Origin: Elmis aenea
Taxonomy: Eukaryota > Arthropoda > Insecta > Coleoptera > Elmidae
NCBI GenBank assembly: GCA_947652605.1
Contig: OX393577.1
Span: 8,246,868-8,310,867 of the forward strand
DNA: 64,000 nt
Direction: 5' to 3'
The notes beneath the pieces are model-generated. The model was not told the origin of the DNA. It searched no databases and saw only the letters and a program-made list of their open reading frames with translations. Positions 12,560-24,750 of this stretch are shown piece by piece. The translations under genes and the position numbers were made by a program. Positions within the stretch are counted from its first letter, which is position 1, and every line of letters starts with the position of its first letter.

Positions 12560-13194
12560 GGCTTGTTCCAGCAAGGCCATGTACGAGCCAATGTACTATC
12601 ACGATTCTGCGCAGTATCGATATCGCGTTTCAACAGGTTATTCGGCTGTTCCAGCTGTTATAAAATTAATACATGAACTAGAGTTCTTTCAAGATAAACT
12701 GAACTGTGACGCAGAAACCAAAACTCGTCTAAAACGTGAATTACTGCACCACCACATTATAACCTATAATAATATAACGTTTTTAGAAAGGTCTACATTT
12801 CAACCGCCATCCCCTCTCTTTGCGCATTTCGCGGTTTAGATTATCTTTTAAAACCTCTAGTCAGTGATCAGTGTACGGTCAAAACAGTACGTGAATGAAG
12901 GCATGTACTAGCGCTTGGATTTTTACACGCATGCGCTGTTTATAACTAACGTGAGCTCTGGTAGCTATGCATCGCCCTCCCAATCCCATTTAGTACTGGA
13001 TTCTTAAGGTGTTTGTTTACTCTTGCCATGCGCACATTTCTATGAACCCAATAGACACAAATGTCATTTACAGTTGGGAGTGTCGTTAAACCGTTCCAGC
13101 AGTTCCAGTAATTAGTCCATAGTTGACGCATGTGCAAAATACAGTTCATGTATCAGTACATGGATTAGTAAATTTGGGTCTGCTGGAACAAACC
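12560..13194. mobile_element. MITE with GGYTTGTTCCAGCA terminal inverted repeats
   Basis: The left end GGCTTGTTCCAGCA pairs with the right end TGCTGGAACAAACC, with one mismatch. TA lies directly outside both (12558-12559, 13195-13196), so a TA duplication is likely. CATGTAC-type motifs recur inside both ends. The small frames inside (for example 12579-12839) begin in the inverted repeat and match no family I know, so I read them as chance. Confidence 0.7.
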
Positions 13195-13196
13195 TA

Positions 13197-14513
13197 GTAT
13201 TCTAAATATTTTTTGCCTGTTTACAAACTTTTGCCCAGTTTTTTTATACCTCAATTTCATAAGAATTTTGTGAAGTTACATCGACTCGAGAAAAATGAGA
13301 AATTACAAATTGGAACATGATTCCCATGCATAATTGGAGAAAAGTCGTAGCACACAAGGGACCAAACGATGTAGATTAATGTTTATAAACTCGTTAAAAA
13401 AAGCTCCTTCCTGTAAACATTTCATACAAATTTTGTTATTCAGACTTTAAAGATTAAACCGTAAGAGAACAAAATATAATTTTATTTGTGAATGCGTGGT
13501 TTTGAATACCTGGACTTTCACAAGTCTGTAATCTTTAGTTAATTAAAGTCCATCTTACTTATTTGTAAAGGTGTTTAAAACTATTCCTTCGCAATGAGAT
13601 ACTAAATTACACTACAACAGTTTCTGAAAATTCTACTATTTATTTTTGATGATAAATCAACTGTTTTTAAATATTAAAGATGACATTGTAGAATATTAAC
13701 ATTTTAAAAATTAATTAAAACACTGCTGTGTCGACTTCATTATCTACAGATTGGTAAATTTTAATATTGTTCCTAATAAAATCATGAAAATAAACCAGTA
13801 CCACAGAATCTAAAAGATTATTAAGTACAAGGGTTTCTGATTTTTCGGACAACATTTTTTTCGACAGTCCACAACATGCCTTGTATATTTAACTTTCAAG
13901 TAAAGTTTGATTAAGAGCAAATCAATCTACCATAGAGATAGATCTTAAGCTGTTTTAATCTTCTGTTTACATGTAGACATATAAAAAGTATGCTCTTTAA
14001 TGCAGACCCTAATTTTCAAAGGAAACAAATTCCAAGTGTATTATAAAATACTCGCGTCGAAAAAATTTACATTTAAATAGTTTAAGAACGTAAACAACGG
14101 CCTCGCAAACAATCAGACCCAATTTGCAAATGAAGGAAATACCTAAATAATCAAATATTTCACAATGTCATTGTCAATGGGCCGCATAGCGATCAAAAGT
14201 ACAATAATTTTTGCGACGATGAAAAAGTTGTTAATTATTATTACTTGTCGCCTCGCTGAAAGCAAAATGATTAACATTATATTCGAATAATAACAAACCA
14301 TAATAATAAAACAGTAGTTTTTAGTTATGTACGCTATTTATATCGAACCTTGAAACTCTTGTCGACTATGACATCAATGGCTTAAATTATTGTTAAAACA
14401 TTTAGCAAAAACAAATGCTTGGAAAAACTAAAATAATTATCTATCACGACCTTAAACTTTTAAGGATATTTGGGGTTTAAATAATTTTTTTTTCTTATAT
14501 TATCTACACACCA
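13197..14513. other. no gene seen
   Basis: AT-rich sequence, no supported gene, RNA or repeat. Confidence 0.5.
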
Positions 14514-14516
14514 TAA

Positions 14517-15063
14517 AGCCGGATCCACATCAATAAAAATTTATGTTGTATTTTGTATTTTGAAATTCAGCAAAAAACTTTGCGGCGCAAATTTAAATCT
14601 GGTTAAGTATTTTACCACGTAAATAGTATCTTGTGTGTTGTACGGCCGAATCCGCTTGTGTAGGTTTGTTTATGCACAGCGCAACAGTTTGATGCTAGAG
14701 AGCCTGTTTTCACTTTCTTTGGGCGATGTAAATAATTCGATGTAATTATGAACAATGCACATTTCTTTTTTAAAAAATGGGACGATCAATCACCCAAACC
14801 TAGGTATTTACGCAGTAAAATGAAACAAAACTACAGATGCACTCAGAATCAAGTCCACATTGACACGACTGTGCGCCGCAAATCTCTTTGAAGTTGGCTA
14901 AAAACCGACAGCACGATGGATAGCGTGCGTTGTTCGTCACGAAATTATTTGTGTGCATTTCTATGCGGCGCACAGTCCACACCAACAAAAATTTCGACGA
15001 ACACGAGCTAATTTGTGTCAAATAGAACGCACAACGCACATTTTTGTTGATGTGGATCCGGCT
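14517..15063. mobile_element. PIF/Harbinger-like MITE (AGCCGGATCCACATC ends)
   Basis: The terminal inverted repeats AGCCGGATCCACATCAA and TTGATGTGGATCCGGCT are flanked by TAA on both sides (14514-14516, 15064-15066). This is the same TWA-type duplication as at 9116-9480 and 48853-49249. Further inverted matches inside (TTGCGGCGCA, GTGCGCCGCA) show long imperfect arms. No transposase frame. Confidence 0.8.
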
Positions 15064-15066
15064 TAA

Positions 15067-16020
15067 AATGTCTGAGTATATAATTTTGTCGAAGTTGGAG
15101 TCGAACTACTAAAATTATCAAGAGTCGGAGTCGAAGTCGACTTTTTTGTACCGACTCCGCAGCCCTGTATCAACGAAGATTTGATTTTAATTATTCGCGG
15201 ACTTTAGTCTTTCGACAATACCTACAATGTGCCATGGATTGTTTTCTAAATAAAAGCATCACTAAGTTATTGCATAAAACAAATAACTTTGTTCAAATCT
15301 GTTGCGGTTTGGAAGCTAACCAAACATATCTACATACACATAGCCTCGAAATAAGAGCACATTATAGATCAAACTAACGCCTAAAAAAATTAATTAGACA
15401 ACTAAAATTGATCAACTTATGCAATTCAACATGACTATATTAAAATATAATATCTATTATTACTTTACAAATAATTTAAGGTTACGTGATCGGTGAAAGT
15501 CACGTTAATTTCCACGTAATAAGATTTGCCCGTGTAGAGGCTCGTGAATATCGGTAAACGTGATTTGTTCGCTAAAAAATAATTCCGAAGAAGCTGGCCA
15601 AGAATACCTTCAAAGAAAAATATTTTTATAACCGCATAATCGTACTCTACATTTTTTATACAAGTTTTATTTTTCAACGCTGAAGTTTTATTGATGGTAT
15701 TCTACCTACCAACTTTATTCTCACACTAAAGATTATTAACAGTTATTTACGTAAAATGACCGGAAAGTGGTACTTTACTGAACGAGTCGACAGTTTTGGG
15801 ATGAGCCGTAGGCGAGTCCTGAAAGCATACGAGTCCAGTAAAGAAACTTTACGGGTATGTTACGTACAATATTTTTTCTGCGTCCGCCACTGGCACCAAA
15901 ATAACTATTGTCAGATCGTCACCATTCATAATTAAACAATAACTTAACAAACTACAGGTTAAACTTCGCTTGGTGGTATAATGACGCTTGTTTGGCAGCG
16001 CAAATCAAGAAAACAATTCA
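15067..16020. other. no gene seen; a small palindrome near 15750-15880
   Basis: AT-rich sequence with no supported gene. Around 15755-15850 GTACTTTACTGAACGAGTC and its approximate inverse (CGAGTCCAGTAAAG) form a palindromic unit, perhaps another MITE relic. Confidence 0.4.
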
Positions 16021-16029
16021 TATCAATTT

Positions 16030-16262
16030 CCAATTTGGCACCACAGAAAAAAATAAAATTTTATCATTTTTGAAAAAGTGCTAAAACTTTTTCTTTAATA
16101 AAAATAGAACTAAATGAAAATAATTTTTCTAGCTTCTTAGAAACATATAGTTTTATATATTTGTTGCAAAAAATGACAGAGATATGGCAAATTTTGTGAA
16201 AATATTATTATCAACGTTGGCCATGGTTTCATAAACAATTGATGCTTGCAATTAATAAACAA
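16030..16262. repeat. arm fragment related to the foldback element at 61107-62294
   Basis: TTGGCACCACAGA, ATAGTTTTATATATTTGTTG, GAGATATGGCAAATTTTGTG and ATGGTTTCATAAACAATTGATG follow each other in the same order as in the left arm of the element at 61107-62294 (about 61244-61610). Only one arm is present and it is diverged, so this is a truncated copy. Confidence 0.7.
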
Positions 16263-16884
16263 CAGGCAAAACATAATTTTATTAAATGAAATCAAAAATG
16301 TATCAATTTAATATTTCTCAGGGAGGAACTAAACACTAACACCAAAGGTTCTAGTTTTTGTCATTTAAAATAAATTGAAAACAATAGAAGAGTGTTTGAC
16401 AACAAACTTACATTAACTTGAAAACAATTTCCTGTTGTTTTTACCGAACGACAAACAAATGAGAGTCGAGCTTTTAGAGGTAAACTGAAACTTTCCATAA
16501 AAATGATTAAAAATGCGAAGTTTCTTGTAAGAAAAAACTTGCACACAAAGCGACACAAGTTTTACAACTGACACATAAACAAACATTTAAACTACTGCAA
16601 GAACAACGTACGCTGTTGTTCTTGACAACATAACATAATCCGCAAAATGTCGACAAGTAAGATAAATGCATTTCAAGAGTGACTAAAGAAATTTAAATAT
16701 AAAATTTAGGTACCTGAACTATTGTATTCTCTATTCAAAAGTCGATAGTTCCAATGATCAGTATTGGGATGAAACTGGAGGTTGGTTGCAACTGAAAATG
16801 TTCCAATATTAATAAAAATAATCAATTTTACAATTCTATATCAAGTTTAGCGAGTAATATCATGATATACAGGACTATTCAGAA
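16263..16884. other. no gene seen
   Basis: AT-rich sequence, no supported feature. Confidence 0.5.
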
Positions 16885-18128
16885 GGAGTAGATCAAACTT
16901 CCGAAGCTGATTCTTAGGTTCTAGTTTAAACAAAAAGTCCATGAATGAATGTCCTAAAATGCTTTTCTTTAAAGCTACGACCCCTTTCAAAACTTTATTG
17001 AAAAATCCTGAGTCTTTCACATTTGAATAAATTAAATCAAATGGTGCTAATGATTATTTTTTATTTAGTCCTGCTGCTGCTAGGTGTAGGACTGTTGAGT
17101 CATGTTGTGCTGACTTTTTTCCATGATTTTCTGTCTTGTGCTAGCTTTTTTATGTCTTTCCATTTGATGTTTCTATCCGTTGCTGCTTTTTTAACTTCGT
17201 CGTGCCAGGTTTTTCTTGGTCTACCTCGTTTGTTTTTTCCCTGTGTTCTTGCTTCATATGCTCTTATGGTTAACCTTTCTTCTTTCATCCTATAAATGTG
17301 ACCCAACCATGTCAGCTGCCTTTCCTGTATTTTTGTTTCAACTGATTTTATCTTTAATTGTTCTCTATATGTTTCGTTTCTGATTTTATCTTTTTTTGTT
17401 TTTCCTTGGATTTTTCTTAGAAATGCAATTTCTGCTGCATTCACTCGGCTACTATTTTTGTTTGTGAGTGTCCACGTTTCACTTCCGTATAAAAGTGCTG
17501 GAGTTACTGCCTTTTTGACCACTCCCACTTTTGTTCATTTTGGGACTTCCCTATTTCCAAAAAATGTTGTTCTTAAACTGTTATATATTCTTCTCACATT
17601 TCCTGTCCTTTCGCTTATATCTTTGTCCATCCTCCATTTTTCTCTATGATCACTCTTAAATATTGAAAGCTTTCTACGTGTTCCAACCTAAGCCCATTTA
17701 AAGTGATTCTATGCCCTTTGTTCTCTGTTGTAACGATCATAGTTTTAGTTTTTTCTGTATTTATTTTCAATTGATTTTTTCCAATTCCTGGGTTTTTACA
17801 ATATTTATCGTCTTTACTTACATCGCTTTTATTTTGTCGATTGTTTCTATTTTTATTCCCTCCCTTCTTAGGTCCCTCCATACACCTTTTCTTTTAATTT
17901 TATCGAATGCTTTTTCCAAGTCTATAAAACAAATGTATTTCCTTGTTTTTTGTTAAGCTCTTTTTGATTGTTTGTGTTATGATCCACAGCAAAAATCTCA
18001 ACCCTATTTTCCATGTTAAGGGTTCTGGAGATATTTATTTTTTTTAAACATTATAGAAAAAACGTACACAGAAAGTTTTTGCATTTATGAGAACGTAAGA
18101 ATATACTTCCAAAGCTTGATCTACTCAT
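16885..18128. mobile_element. inverted-repeat element enclosing a LINE fragment
   Basis: GAGTAGATCAAACTTCCGAA near 16887 has an imperfect inverse near 18105-18126 (CTTGATCTACTC), and the similarity continues inward (TTCTTA-GGTTCT). The minus-strand LINE piece at 17040-17990 lies between these arms. A simple reading is an older inverted-repeat element that a LINE later entered. The arms are diverged, so the exact ends are uncertain. Confidence 0.45.
17040..17990 (-). pseudogene. LINE (non-LTR retrotransposon) ORF2 C-terminal half, broken
   Basis: Read on the minus strand, one frame near 17900-17950 gives ICFIDLEKAFDKIKRK, the RT motif A. A second (17615-17881) contains EKTKTMIV...HVESFQYL, which follows the RT active site in this family. 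A third (17100-17528) contains PALLYGSETWTLTNKN, EIAFLRKIQG, RQLTWLGHIYRM and KRGRPRKTWHDEV, the usual C-terminal region of insect LINE ORF2 proteins. Stops and frame changes separate the pieces and the 5' two thirds is missing. A copy of the same family, in the opposite orientation, is at 56184-56760, and the two share the 3' tail phrase AGTCCTACACCTA. Confidence 0.85.
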
Positions 18129-18594
18129 ACATAAATCGTCCAATACTTTTTAAAATGTTCGCTTAAGATTTATTTTAGGGATAAATAATAAATGACGAAT
18201 AAACTAATCAACTTAATATTACATAACGCCTAAGTAAAACAAATATTTTTTTCTACTCATGTATATGATACTTGTCATTTTCTCACTGCCTACTCTACAT
18301 GAAAGTTTTATTTTCGTCTCTAGCGGCGAAAATTAATTTTTGTCAATGTCAATATCAAATTGTAAAATTAACGATTTTTTTAAGCTTAAAACCTTAATTA
18401 ATTAAAATTGCGTTAATATTCTAATCAAATAATTTAATTTTATTGTAGTACTTTATATAAAAGCCTAAGAATGGTACAAAAATTAATATTAAATATATTT
18501 CATTTGCAGGTTATAATTTTATTTATGTCAATGTCAGTGTGGTGGTGTCGCTATGGAAATGAAATGATTAATTAAAACTTTATACATAACTAGG

Positions 18595-18912
18595 CGATTT
18601 ACCCGGCGTTGCACGGGTGATTACAATTCTCTTTTATCAATCACAGACTACTCGCGCTCCGCGCTCGCGCCCGGCGGACGTTCCCAAAAGTTCAATTACA
18701 GACTACTGGCGCTCCGCGCTCGCGCTCAGCGGACGTTTCCGGCCGTTCCCGGGCATTTCCGGCCGTTCTTTATACGGCGTTTGATCCGTCAGGTCCTAAA
18801 TAGTAACTGTGCCAAATTTGGTCCCGATCGGTCAACGGACCTAGGATTCTATAGCGAACAAACAAACACACAAACAAACAAACAAACAAGCTCTTTTATA
18901 TATATAGATAGA
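18595..18912. repeat. interspersed repeat with GC-rich core and CAAACAAA / TATATA tail
   Basis: The block begins AACTAGGCGATTTACCCGGC, carries two near-copies of CAGACTACTCGCGCTCCGCG (about 18645 and 18695) and ends with a (CAAA)n run and TATATATAGATAGATA. It is clearly more GC-rich than its surroundings. Blocks of this style, with a 'CCCGGCGTTGCACGGGT' phrase, are common as interspersed repeats in insects. I cannot assign the class from sequence alone. Confidence 0.6.
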
Positions 18913-18966
18913 TAATTGCCATTTGGTTCGTTTACATTAACGTTCGTTCTATAACATAATTTTAAT

Positions 18967-19116
18967 ATCGTAGAAAAAATAGCATTTACGACTCGAGATG
19001 AAATCACTTTTTTCGTTCGTGAGATTTTCTCACTCGCAGCTTTGCGGCTCGCGAACAAATCTCACCTCACGAAAAATACTGGACTTTCATCTCCTGTTGT
19101 AAAATATACTATTTTG
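18967..19116. repeat. small palindromic repeat, diverged relative
   Basis: It starts TCGTAGAAAAAATAGCATTT and ends AAAATATACTATTTTG, like the outer parts of the repeat at 11412-11572. The middle is a different GC-rich hairpin (GAGATTTTCTCACTCGCAGC...GCGAACAAATCTC). Confidence 0.5.
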
Positions 19117-20268
19117 TTTTAATTTACCAATGGAAACAAAATAATATATTAGTTTGCGCTTATCTGCCTAATCCTAATCGACAATATTTATGACATAAAT
19201 GTACTCTGGCGTTGCGTTTGAACAAAGGAGTCGTCGCACTACAGTATGATTTCATTAAAATAAACATTACGATTAGCATAGAACCTTGGACGACACTCAA
19301 ATGAAATACTTAATTGCCGAATGCGTTTAAAAACTAAAAAACAACGAGAAACAACCGCAAAATTTTGGCTCCCAAATTAATTAAAACGAACTATCTTTGT
19401 TCCAAAATTATCACAGCGACAATATAGTACTTTAAGGTCAGTAACATACGTAGAAGTACAAATGCTAAAAGTAATACTGCGTCTCATACCTAAATTTAAC
19501 TAATAAAATTTAAAGTTGACTGCGTACTAATCCTTTTGACGTAGAATTGTTGGACTCTGATTAAACTGTTGATGATAATTATTGACGTTTAAAAATTGAC
19601 GTTATTCACTTATTCAGTTCCTGGAGACATAACACTTAATGCAATCAAGATATTAAGTATACTTAATTCGTCTCGCTGTTGTCTGCATTTAAATTGTTAG
19701 ACACATCAGATTTGTCTAGTAGTAACTGCAAAAATTGTACTACCTAAACAGTTTAAGAATGATATATCATGGCATTTTACCGTTCATACTATACTTACGT
19801 AAAAAGAAGTCTACAAAAATATTTTACACTCACTGGCATACAAAATACTTTGTTAAAATTTTTAACAGTATATGAACCAAGGTAGTTAATAATTCAAACA
19901 AGTTTTGACGTTCAAATATAAAAATACTGTAACTGACGTGGCTACAGCAAATGTTGTGCAAGCTCAGTAAAGACTTAATTAATATTTTTATGCCCTAGAA
20001 AAATAAAAGCGATATCAAACAACTGTAAACAAAAGCATAAAATAAGCAATAACGTAACAAAGTTTCCTTTAATTAGGTACATTAAGTGTTTGTTTAAGAA
20101 GAAATATTGTTTATCATCTTGTCGTAAAGCGTACAATTTTATTCAGGCAAATGTAACGAAAAATAGTTACAAAATTTGATAGCTTCAGTAAAAGCTTTAT
20201 ATTTGGGAATTTTAAACCACAACTAAAGCATCATTACAAGCAAATGGTAGTGACTAGTGAGTAGTGAC
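19117..20268. other. no gene seen
   Basis: AT-rich sequence, no supported feature. Confidence 0.5.
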
Positions 20269-20374
20269 CAGTGGCGTACGCAGAAAAATATTTCAGAGGG
20301 GGATATTGTTTTAACTTGCAAAAATAATACTGACTAACTTCAAACCCATATGCTCCCCCTTGCGTACGCCACTG
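20269..20374. mobile_element. 106-bp hAT-like MITE (CAGTGGCGTACGCA ends)
   Basis: CAGTGGCGTACGCA on the left is matched by TGCGTACGCCACTG on the right. The flanking 8-mers GTAGTGAC and GAATTGAC agree at six of eight positions, which fits an old 8-bp hAT duplication. There is no coding capacity. Confidence 0.7.
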
Positions 20375-20689
20375 GAATTGACATAAACTGAGTGGCATGA
20401 ATTTAATGTCATACATTTCTTTGTATCTATCCATCTATTTGTTTTCTAAGACTCTAAGAGTGATTCCCTAAGATTACCGACTCTCTTCTCTACTTTGTGC
20501 TTTTAACTTAATAACCACCAAATAATTGACAATTTGTGCCCCTCTTTTAGCTACTTTTTGGATTTTTTTCAAACTTAATGCAACCTTTGTGTCATGCAAC
20601 AATTGCTGTTTTCTGTTTAGATTAGTTGATCGTTCTCATATTTGCTTAAACGAATAAATACATATTTGGAAACTACTTAACACCATACT

Positions 20690-20970
20690 ACACAAAAGAT
20701 AAGTGATTTTTGATTTTATACATACATGGAAAGTAGTATCGACAAGATAAAGATGTTTTGATTTACTGAGCAGCTGTGTGCCCAATTTTATAAAAGTAAA
20801 ACCTAATCTGTAGCATGTTTATAAGAGTAATAGTGGGAAATATCTATAAAGCGCAGTTCCGTTTATCGATGACCGGTAAAGCTGTTATTTTTGTTAAATA
20901 AATTATTGGGAAGAAAATTGTGTTTTATTTAATGGTGTTATCAAGTAACCATTAGATAAACATTACAGTG
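20690..20970 (+). mobile_element. possible LTR end with primer-binding-like site
   Basis: A stretch with a TATA-like box (TCTATAAAG, about 20846) and AATAAA (about 20897) ends in ACATTACA. TGGCGACGAGGATGG (20971-20985) follows at once. That phrase is commonly seen just after the 5' LTR in Gypsy-type retrotransposons, where it acts as primer-binding region. No gag, pol or second LTR is recognisable, so at most this is a solo or truncated LTR. The left edge was not determined. Confidence 0.4.
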
Positions 20971-20985
20971 GCGACGAGGATGGAA

Positions 20986-23036
20986 TCCGAACCCACGCGG
21001 GCAACTTCGAAATATTACGAGAAAATCTTTCTGTGATAACCATCTAAATGGGCGTATTTTTATCTACGGTCAAAATCACTTGAGTAACTTTTTAAATTCA
21101 AAACTTACTTATTTGGGTTTAAAATTTGACTAAATGGACCGGGCATAAGGACCACCCTGTCTCATTTTAAAATTTTAACTATTCATCAATCACTATAACA
21201 CTATTGTCAAATAAAGTTTTAAAGGTACGTTCTGAGATAGTGAAATATCATAGTTTTTTTAGACTCCCGTTTCTGTCAATATTTTTATAAAAACTTAAAT
21301 GATTAAAAAGAGACTGATTTTAGATTGATAAAACCTATATGTTTTTGAAAGAGAATTCAATTTTACATCTAAAAATTATAAAATATACTGAGTGTTGCTC
21401 TATTTAAGAAAACAAAGTGGTATATCGGTGCGCAAAAACAAAACTGTGTACAGTTGAAAATAATTTAAGGTTATGTAGCAAATGACCACAAACAACTTTG
21501 TATAAAATTTTTTTTGTAAAGTTGTCACAAGACGAGATATTGATCCGTTACGTTACTTTTTGTACACACTGTATATGAAGTTAACTGTCCGCCTACGGCG
21601 TCGGGCTGTTACCAAGCAACACGTTCTCGTGTCAAAACGAAAAATTATTGCAATGTCCTTGGGCAACTATAACTGAAAATTTTATTTCATTATTAGCTGT
21701 TGTTACCTAGTAACAAAATAATGCATTTTTTTACAGAATAAGGTATTTGACTTATAATAGTTATATTAATTAAAACTAATTTACTTACTTATCTTGGGAG
21801 CAGATTGCAAATCGTGACCTGAAATTATATCGATATTTGAGTATTCACGGGGGATTTATTAATAACACCCAAAATAAATACAGGAACGAAGTATTCAAGT
21901 AACTACATTTTAACTTTTTTGATTATCTTCTTTAAATTGTTAATTGTTAAGATTGCGTTTTTGACAGTTGCTTCATTTTGTTTTTTTATGTACATATTGA
22001 TTGTGTTTTGTGTTACATCAGATTTTTTACAATATCTCTTTTATTACTGCAAATCAGTGCTCCAACCTTTTGTGGTCTAGGATCACTTCTCATGTGAAAT
22101 TCATACCCGAGATCTACTTTTAAAAAATTATAAAATTATTGCCGCAAAATTGTATTGTCGATTAAAGTATTGCATATCATAACAAAGGTAAATATGGGGA
22201 AAAATTATTTATTTATATATTGTATATTAAAATCGAATATGACACTAATTAAATATTAAGAACTCAATATAAAAAAAATACACAAAAATCGAAAGATTGA
22301 TAACACTATTAAAAGTAGAACAAAAAGATGCAGTTTCTAAGAATGGCCAATATTTGTGATTACAGTTCCAAATATTTAAAATCTGTTTTGATATTTATTA
22401 TTATTCGGCATTAAATTTAACATACTTGCCAATTTAAACATACGCTCCGATTCTTGCAATAATAGAAAATTCCGTCGCATTTCAATCGGCCTTAATATTA
22501 ATTCTAATAAATTAAATATCAAGATCTCATCAACTTCAAACTATGTATGTGTTTTGAGTTAAGCTTGGTGCTTGAAATTTCTATGGCGCGGGAAAGAATA
22601 ACGTAATGTTTGAATAACCCTGCTAATCTTGAGATTCTTTGAATACTAACAATCTCCTGCTGCGACAATTGTACGTATGCTCATTAGGGACGACCATCAG
22701 CCGTAGTGCGTTTCAACGACGCTTTAGAATTTGAATTAAAAATAAGCTTCATTTTATTTCTGCTTACAAAATCTTAACTAAAATCGACACAGACGCAAAC
22801 TCTTACAAATAAGTTTTTCATATTCAACTTCATGCTTTTCTAATTACAACAAAAATAGCCGTGTAATTCAACACAATACACAATGTGGTGGACCAAGGCA
22901 AAACTGCAAATAATTTATCTAAATCCAAGATAAAATCTGACAGTTGTTTAGCATGTTCTCGTAACTCACTTGATTTTTAAAATATTAAAACCGCTTCACA
23001 GCACATCGTTTCGCATTCTTGAATTAAGAAGACAGT
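20986..23036. other. no gene seen; scattered repeat phrases
   Basis: AT-rich. Phrases such as CAGTGCTCCAACCTTTTGTG (22052) look like the edge of an old hAT-type MITE, but no opposite terminus was found. No coding region is supported. Confidence 0.45.
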
Positions 23037-23228
23037 GGTATAGTCAGCGTCAAGTCTAATGGCGAGTGGTTGGGGTGTTTACGCGCAGCAGACGCTACAA
23101 TGTGGTCCGCGAACCTTAAAACCATTGGCGGGTATATCAATACAAATGAGTAAGTAGGTGTGTTCAATTCCATTTGTGTTTATTGCGCACCCTTGCCGCT
23201 CGCAATCAGACTTGACGCTGTCTATACC
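23037..23228. mobile_element. 192-bp MITE (GGTATAGTCAGCGTCAAGTC ends)
   Basis: The left terminal repeat GGTATAGTCAGCGTCAAGTC is matched in inverse by GACTTGACGCTGTCTATACC with one mismatch. The similarity extends inward (TAATGGCGAGTGG against the inverse of CCGCTCGCAATCA). No clear target duplication and no reading frame, so the superfamily is open. Confidence 0.7.
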
Positions 23229-23559
23229 TTATATTAATTGCATCGTCAATTCAAAAATATTTCTTATTAATAGTAATTTGTAACTACAGTTCTCATATAA
23301 GCAACGAAATCATTTAAAAATTATCTAAACAACACCAAATCTTATTGCTCCTTTTTATTTCATTGTCAAAAATTCGTAGATATATTTACAGTCACACATT
23401 CCTGAAATATTAAAAAGCAAATGAGTAACGAGCCCATGTTTAACAATTAACAATATCCAGGTTTTGTCTTTAGATTGCATCATAAAAATGGTTGGAGATG
23501 TCTGATTTCCTTATATAAATAAAGTATGGATACAAAATCCAGACTTTTTAACAGTGTTA

Positions 23560-24000
23560 TTGCTTCTACTTGTATATTAACTTATAGTAATGCAATCTGG
23601 GTGCTGGATGACAGAACTAAAAGCAGGTTACAAGCAACTGGAATTAAATATTTAAGAGTGGCTGCAGATGTAACTAGAGAGGACAGACAACAATAAAATT
23701 ATACAAGGTTGATTCAAAGCTGTTTCTATTGGGAGCAAGATGAAAAAAAAAACACCAGATTAGGTGGATGGGTCATCTCACAAGCATGACAGAAAGCAGA
23801 ATAGTGAAACACATATGAAAGGGAGATGAGGAAAAAGGAAGAAAAATAGGGGGGCCCAGAAGAACCTGGAATGGGGATATAGCCAAAATATAATACTTCA
23901 GAAAAAAGAGCCAAACTGGAGGCAAGAGGAAATGCTAGCGAGGCACAGATGGGGGCGGAGAAATTTCCTACTCCGTAAGGTAGATGAGGGCCGATTATAA
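23560..24000 (+). pseudogene. LINE ORF2 C-terminal fragment, broken
   Basis: Forward frames read LTYSNAIWVLDDRTKSRLQA, IKYLRVAADVTREDR and, after a frame change, RWMGHLTSM...GRKIGGPRRTWNGDIAK. The order (YG/S-x-x-x-W, ..., W-x-GH, ..., G-x-P-R-x-T-W) is that of the region downstream of RT in insect LINEs. Several stops and frame changes make it non-functional. Confidence 0.75.
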
Positions 24001-24309
24001 CTATAACTATATACATTTCTGTCAATAATGTTCTATAATATTGTTTTTATAACTTTTTTAGCAACCGAAATATATATCCCTTAAAAATGCTATTTAAGTC
24101 AGAACGGCCTGTATATTTGAAAAAACTCAATAAAAGTGATATTCATCATAAAATTAGCCAACGGCTAGCGTACAAAATCAATGTGGCGCCCATAAAAAAC
24201 GAAAACAAAACCAGGGTGGGTTGATTTTTACTATGTCTTGTGATTTGGTCCTTAGCTTAACTTGACTGAAATCTCAGAGTTGGACAAGGACGAGCTGCCA
24301 TAAGAAAAT

Positions 24310-24750
24310 TTAACTACCTGCTATGTAACAAGAGTGTAATGTAAACGACAAAAAGCAATATGTACAAATAAATAATAGAGAGTATAACCCTATACGGAAC
24401 TGAATTATGGGTAACTAATAAAAGAGAAGAGACTAAAATTACAGCTCTGGAAATGGAGTACTGGAGGAAATGCTGCGGTCTTACTAGACTTGACAGAGTA
24501 CGTAAGACGGACATCCGGGGAAGAATGGACGTAGGTACTACTATAATTGATACAATCACATCAAAGAGATTAAAATGGTTTGGCCATCCAAGACACAAGC
24601 ACAAGTATGGGAGTGGCAACCACGTGTAAGAGGGAAAAAGGACCGGCCAAGAAAAAACTGGAAAAAAGGAGTGGAGGTCATGGAGAACAGAGAACTCCAA
24701 CAAGATTGGCTCGACAAAAGATGGAGATTAGGTTGCGATAAACGGTTTTG
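24310..24750 (+). pseudogene. second LINE ORF2 C-terminal fragment, broken
   Basis: A forward frame reads ITLYGTELWVTNKREETKIT, then ALEMEYWRKCCGLTRLDRVR and RLKWFGHPRHKHK, followed after a stop by GKRTGQEKTGKKEW-like residues. This corresponds to the Y-G-x-E-x-W ... R-L-x-W-x-GH ... region of insect LINE ORF2. Its sequence differs from the copy at 23560-24000, so it belongs to another subfamily. Confidence 0.8.

Noticed and set aside
12579..12839. 86-codon forward frame as a gene
   Set aside because: It starts within the terminal repeat of a MITE, has no family resemblance, and no splice or promoter support.
17023..17956. Plus-strand hydrophobic frames as membrane proteins
   Set aside because: Antisense of the minus-strand LINE fragment, whose RT-type motifs are clear.
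23726..24025. Minus-strand 99-codon frame
   Set aside because: Antisense of the plus-strand LINE fragment at 23560-24000.
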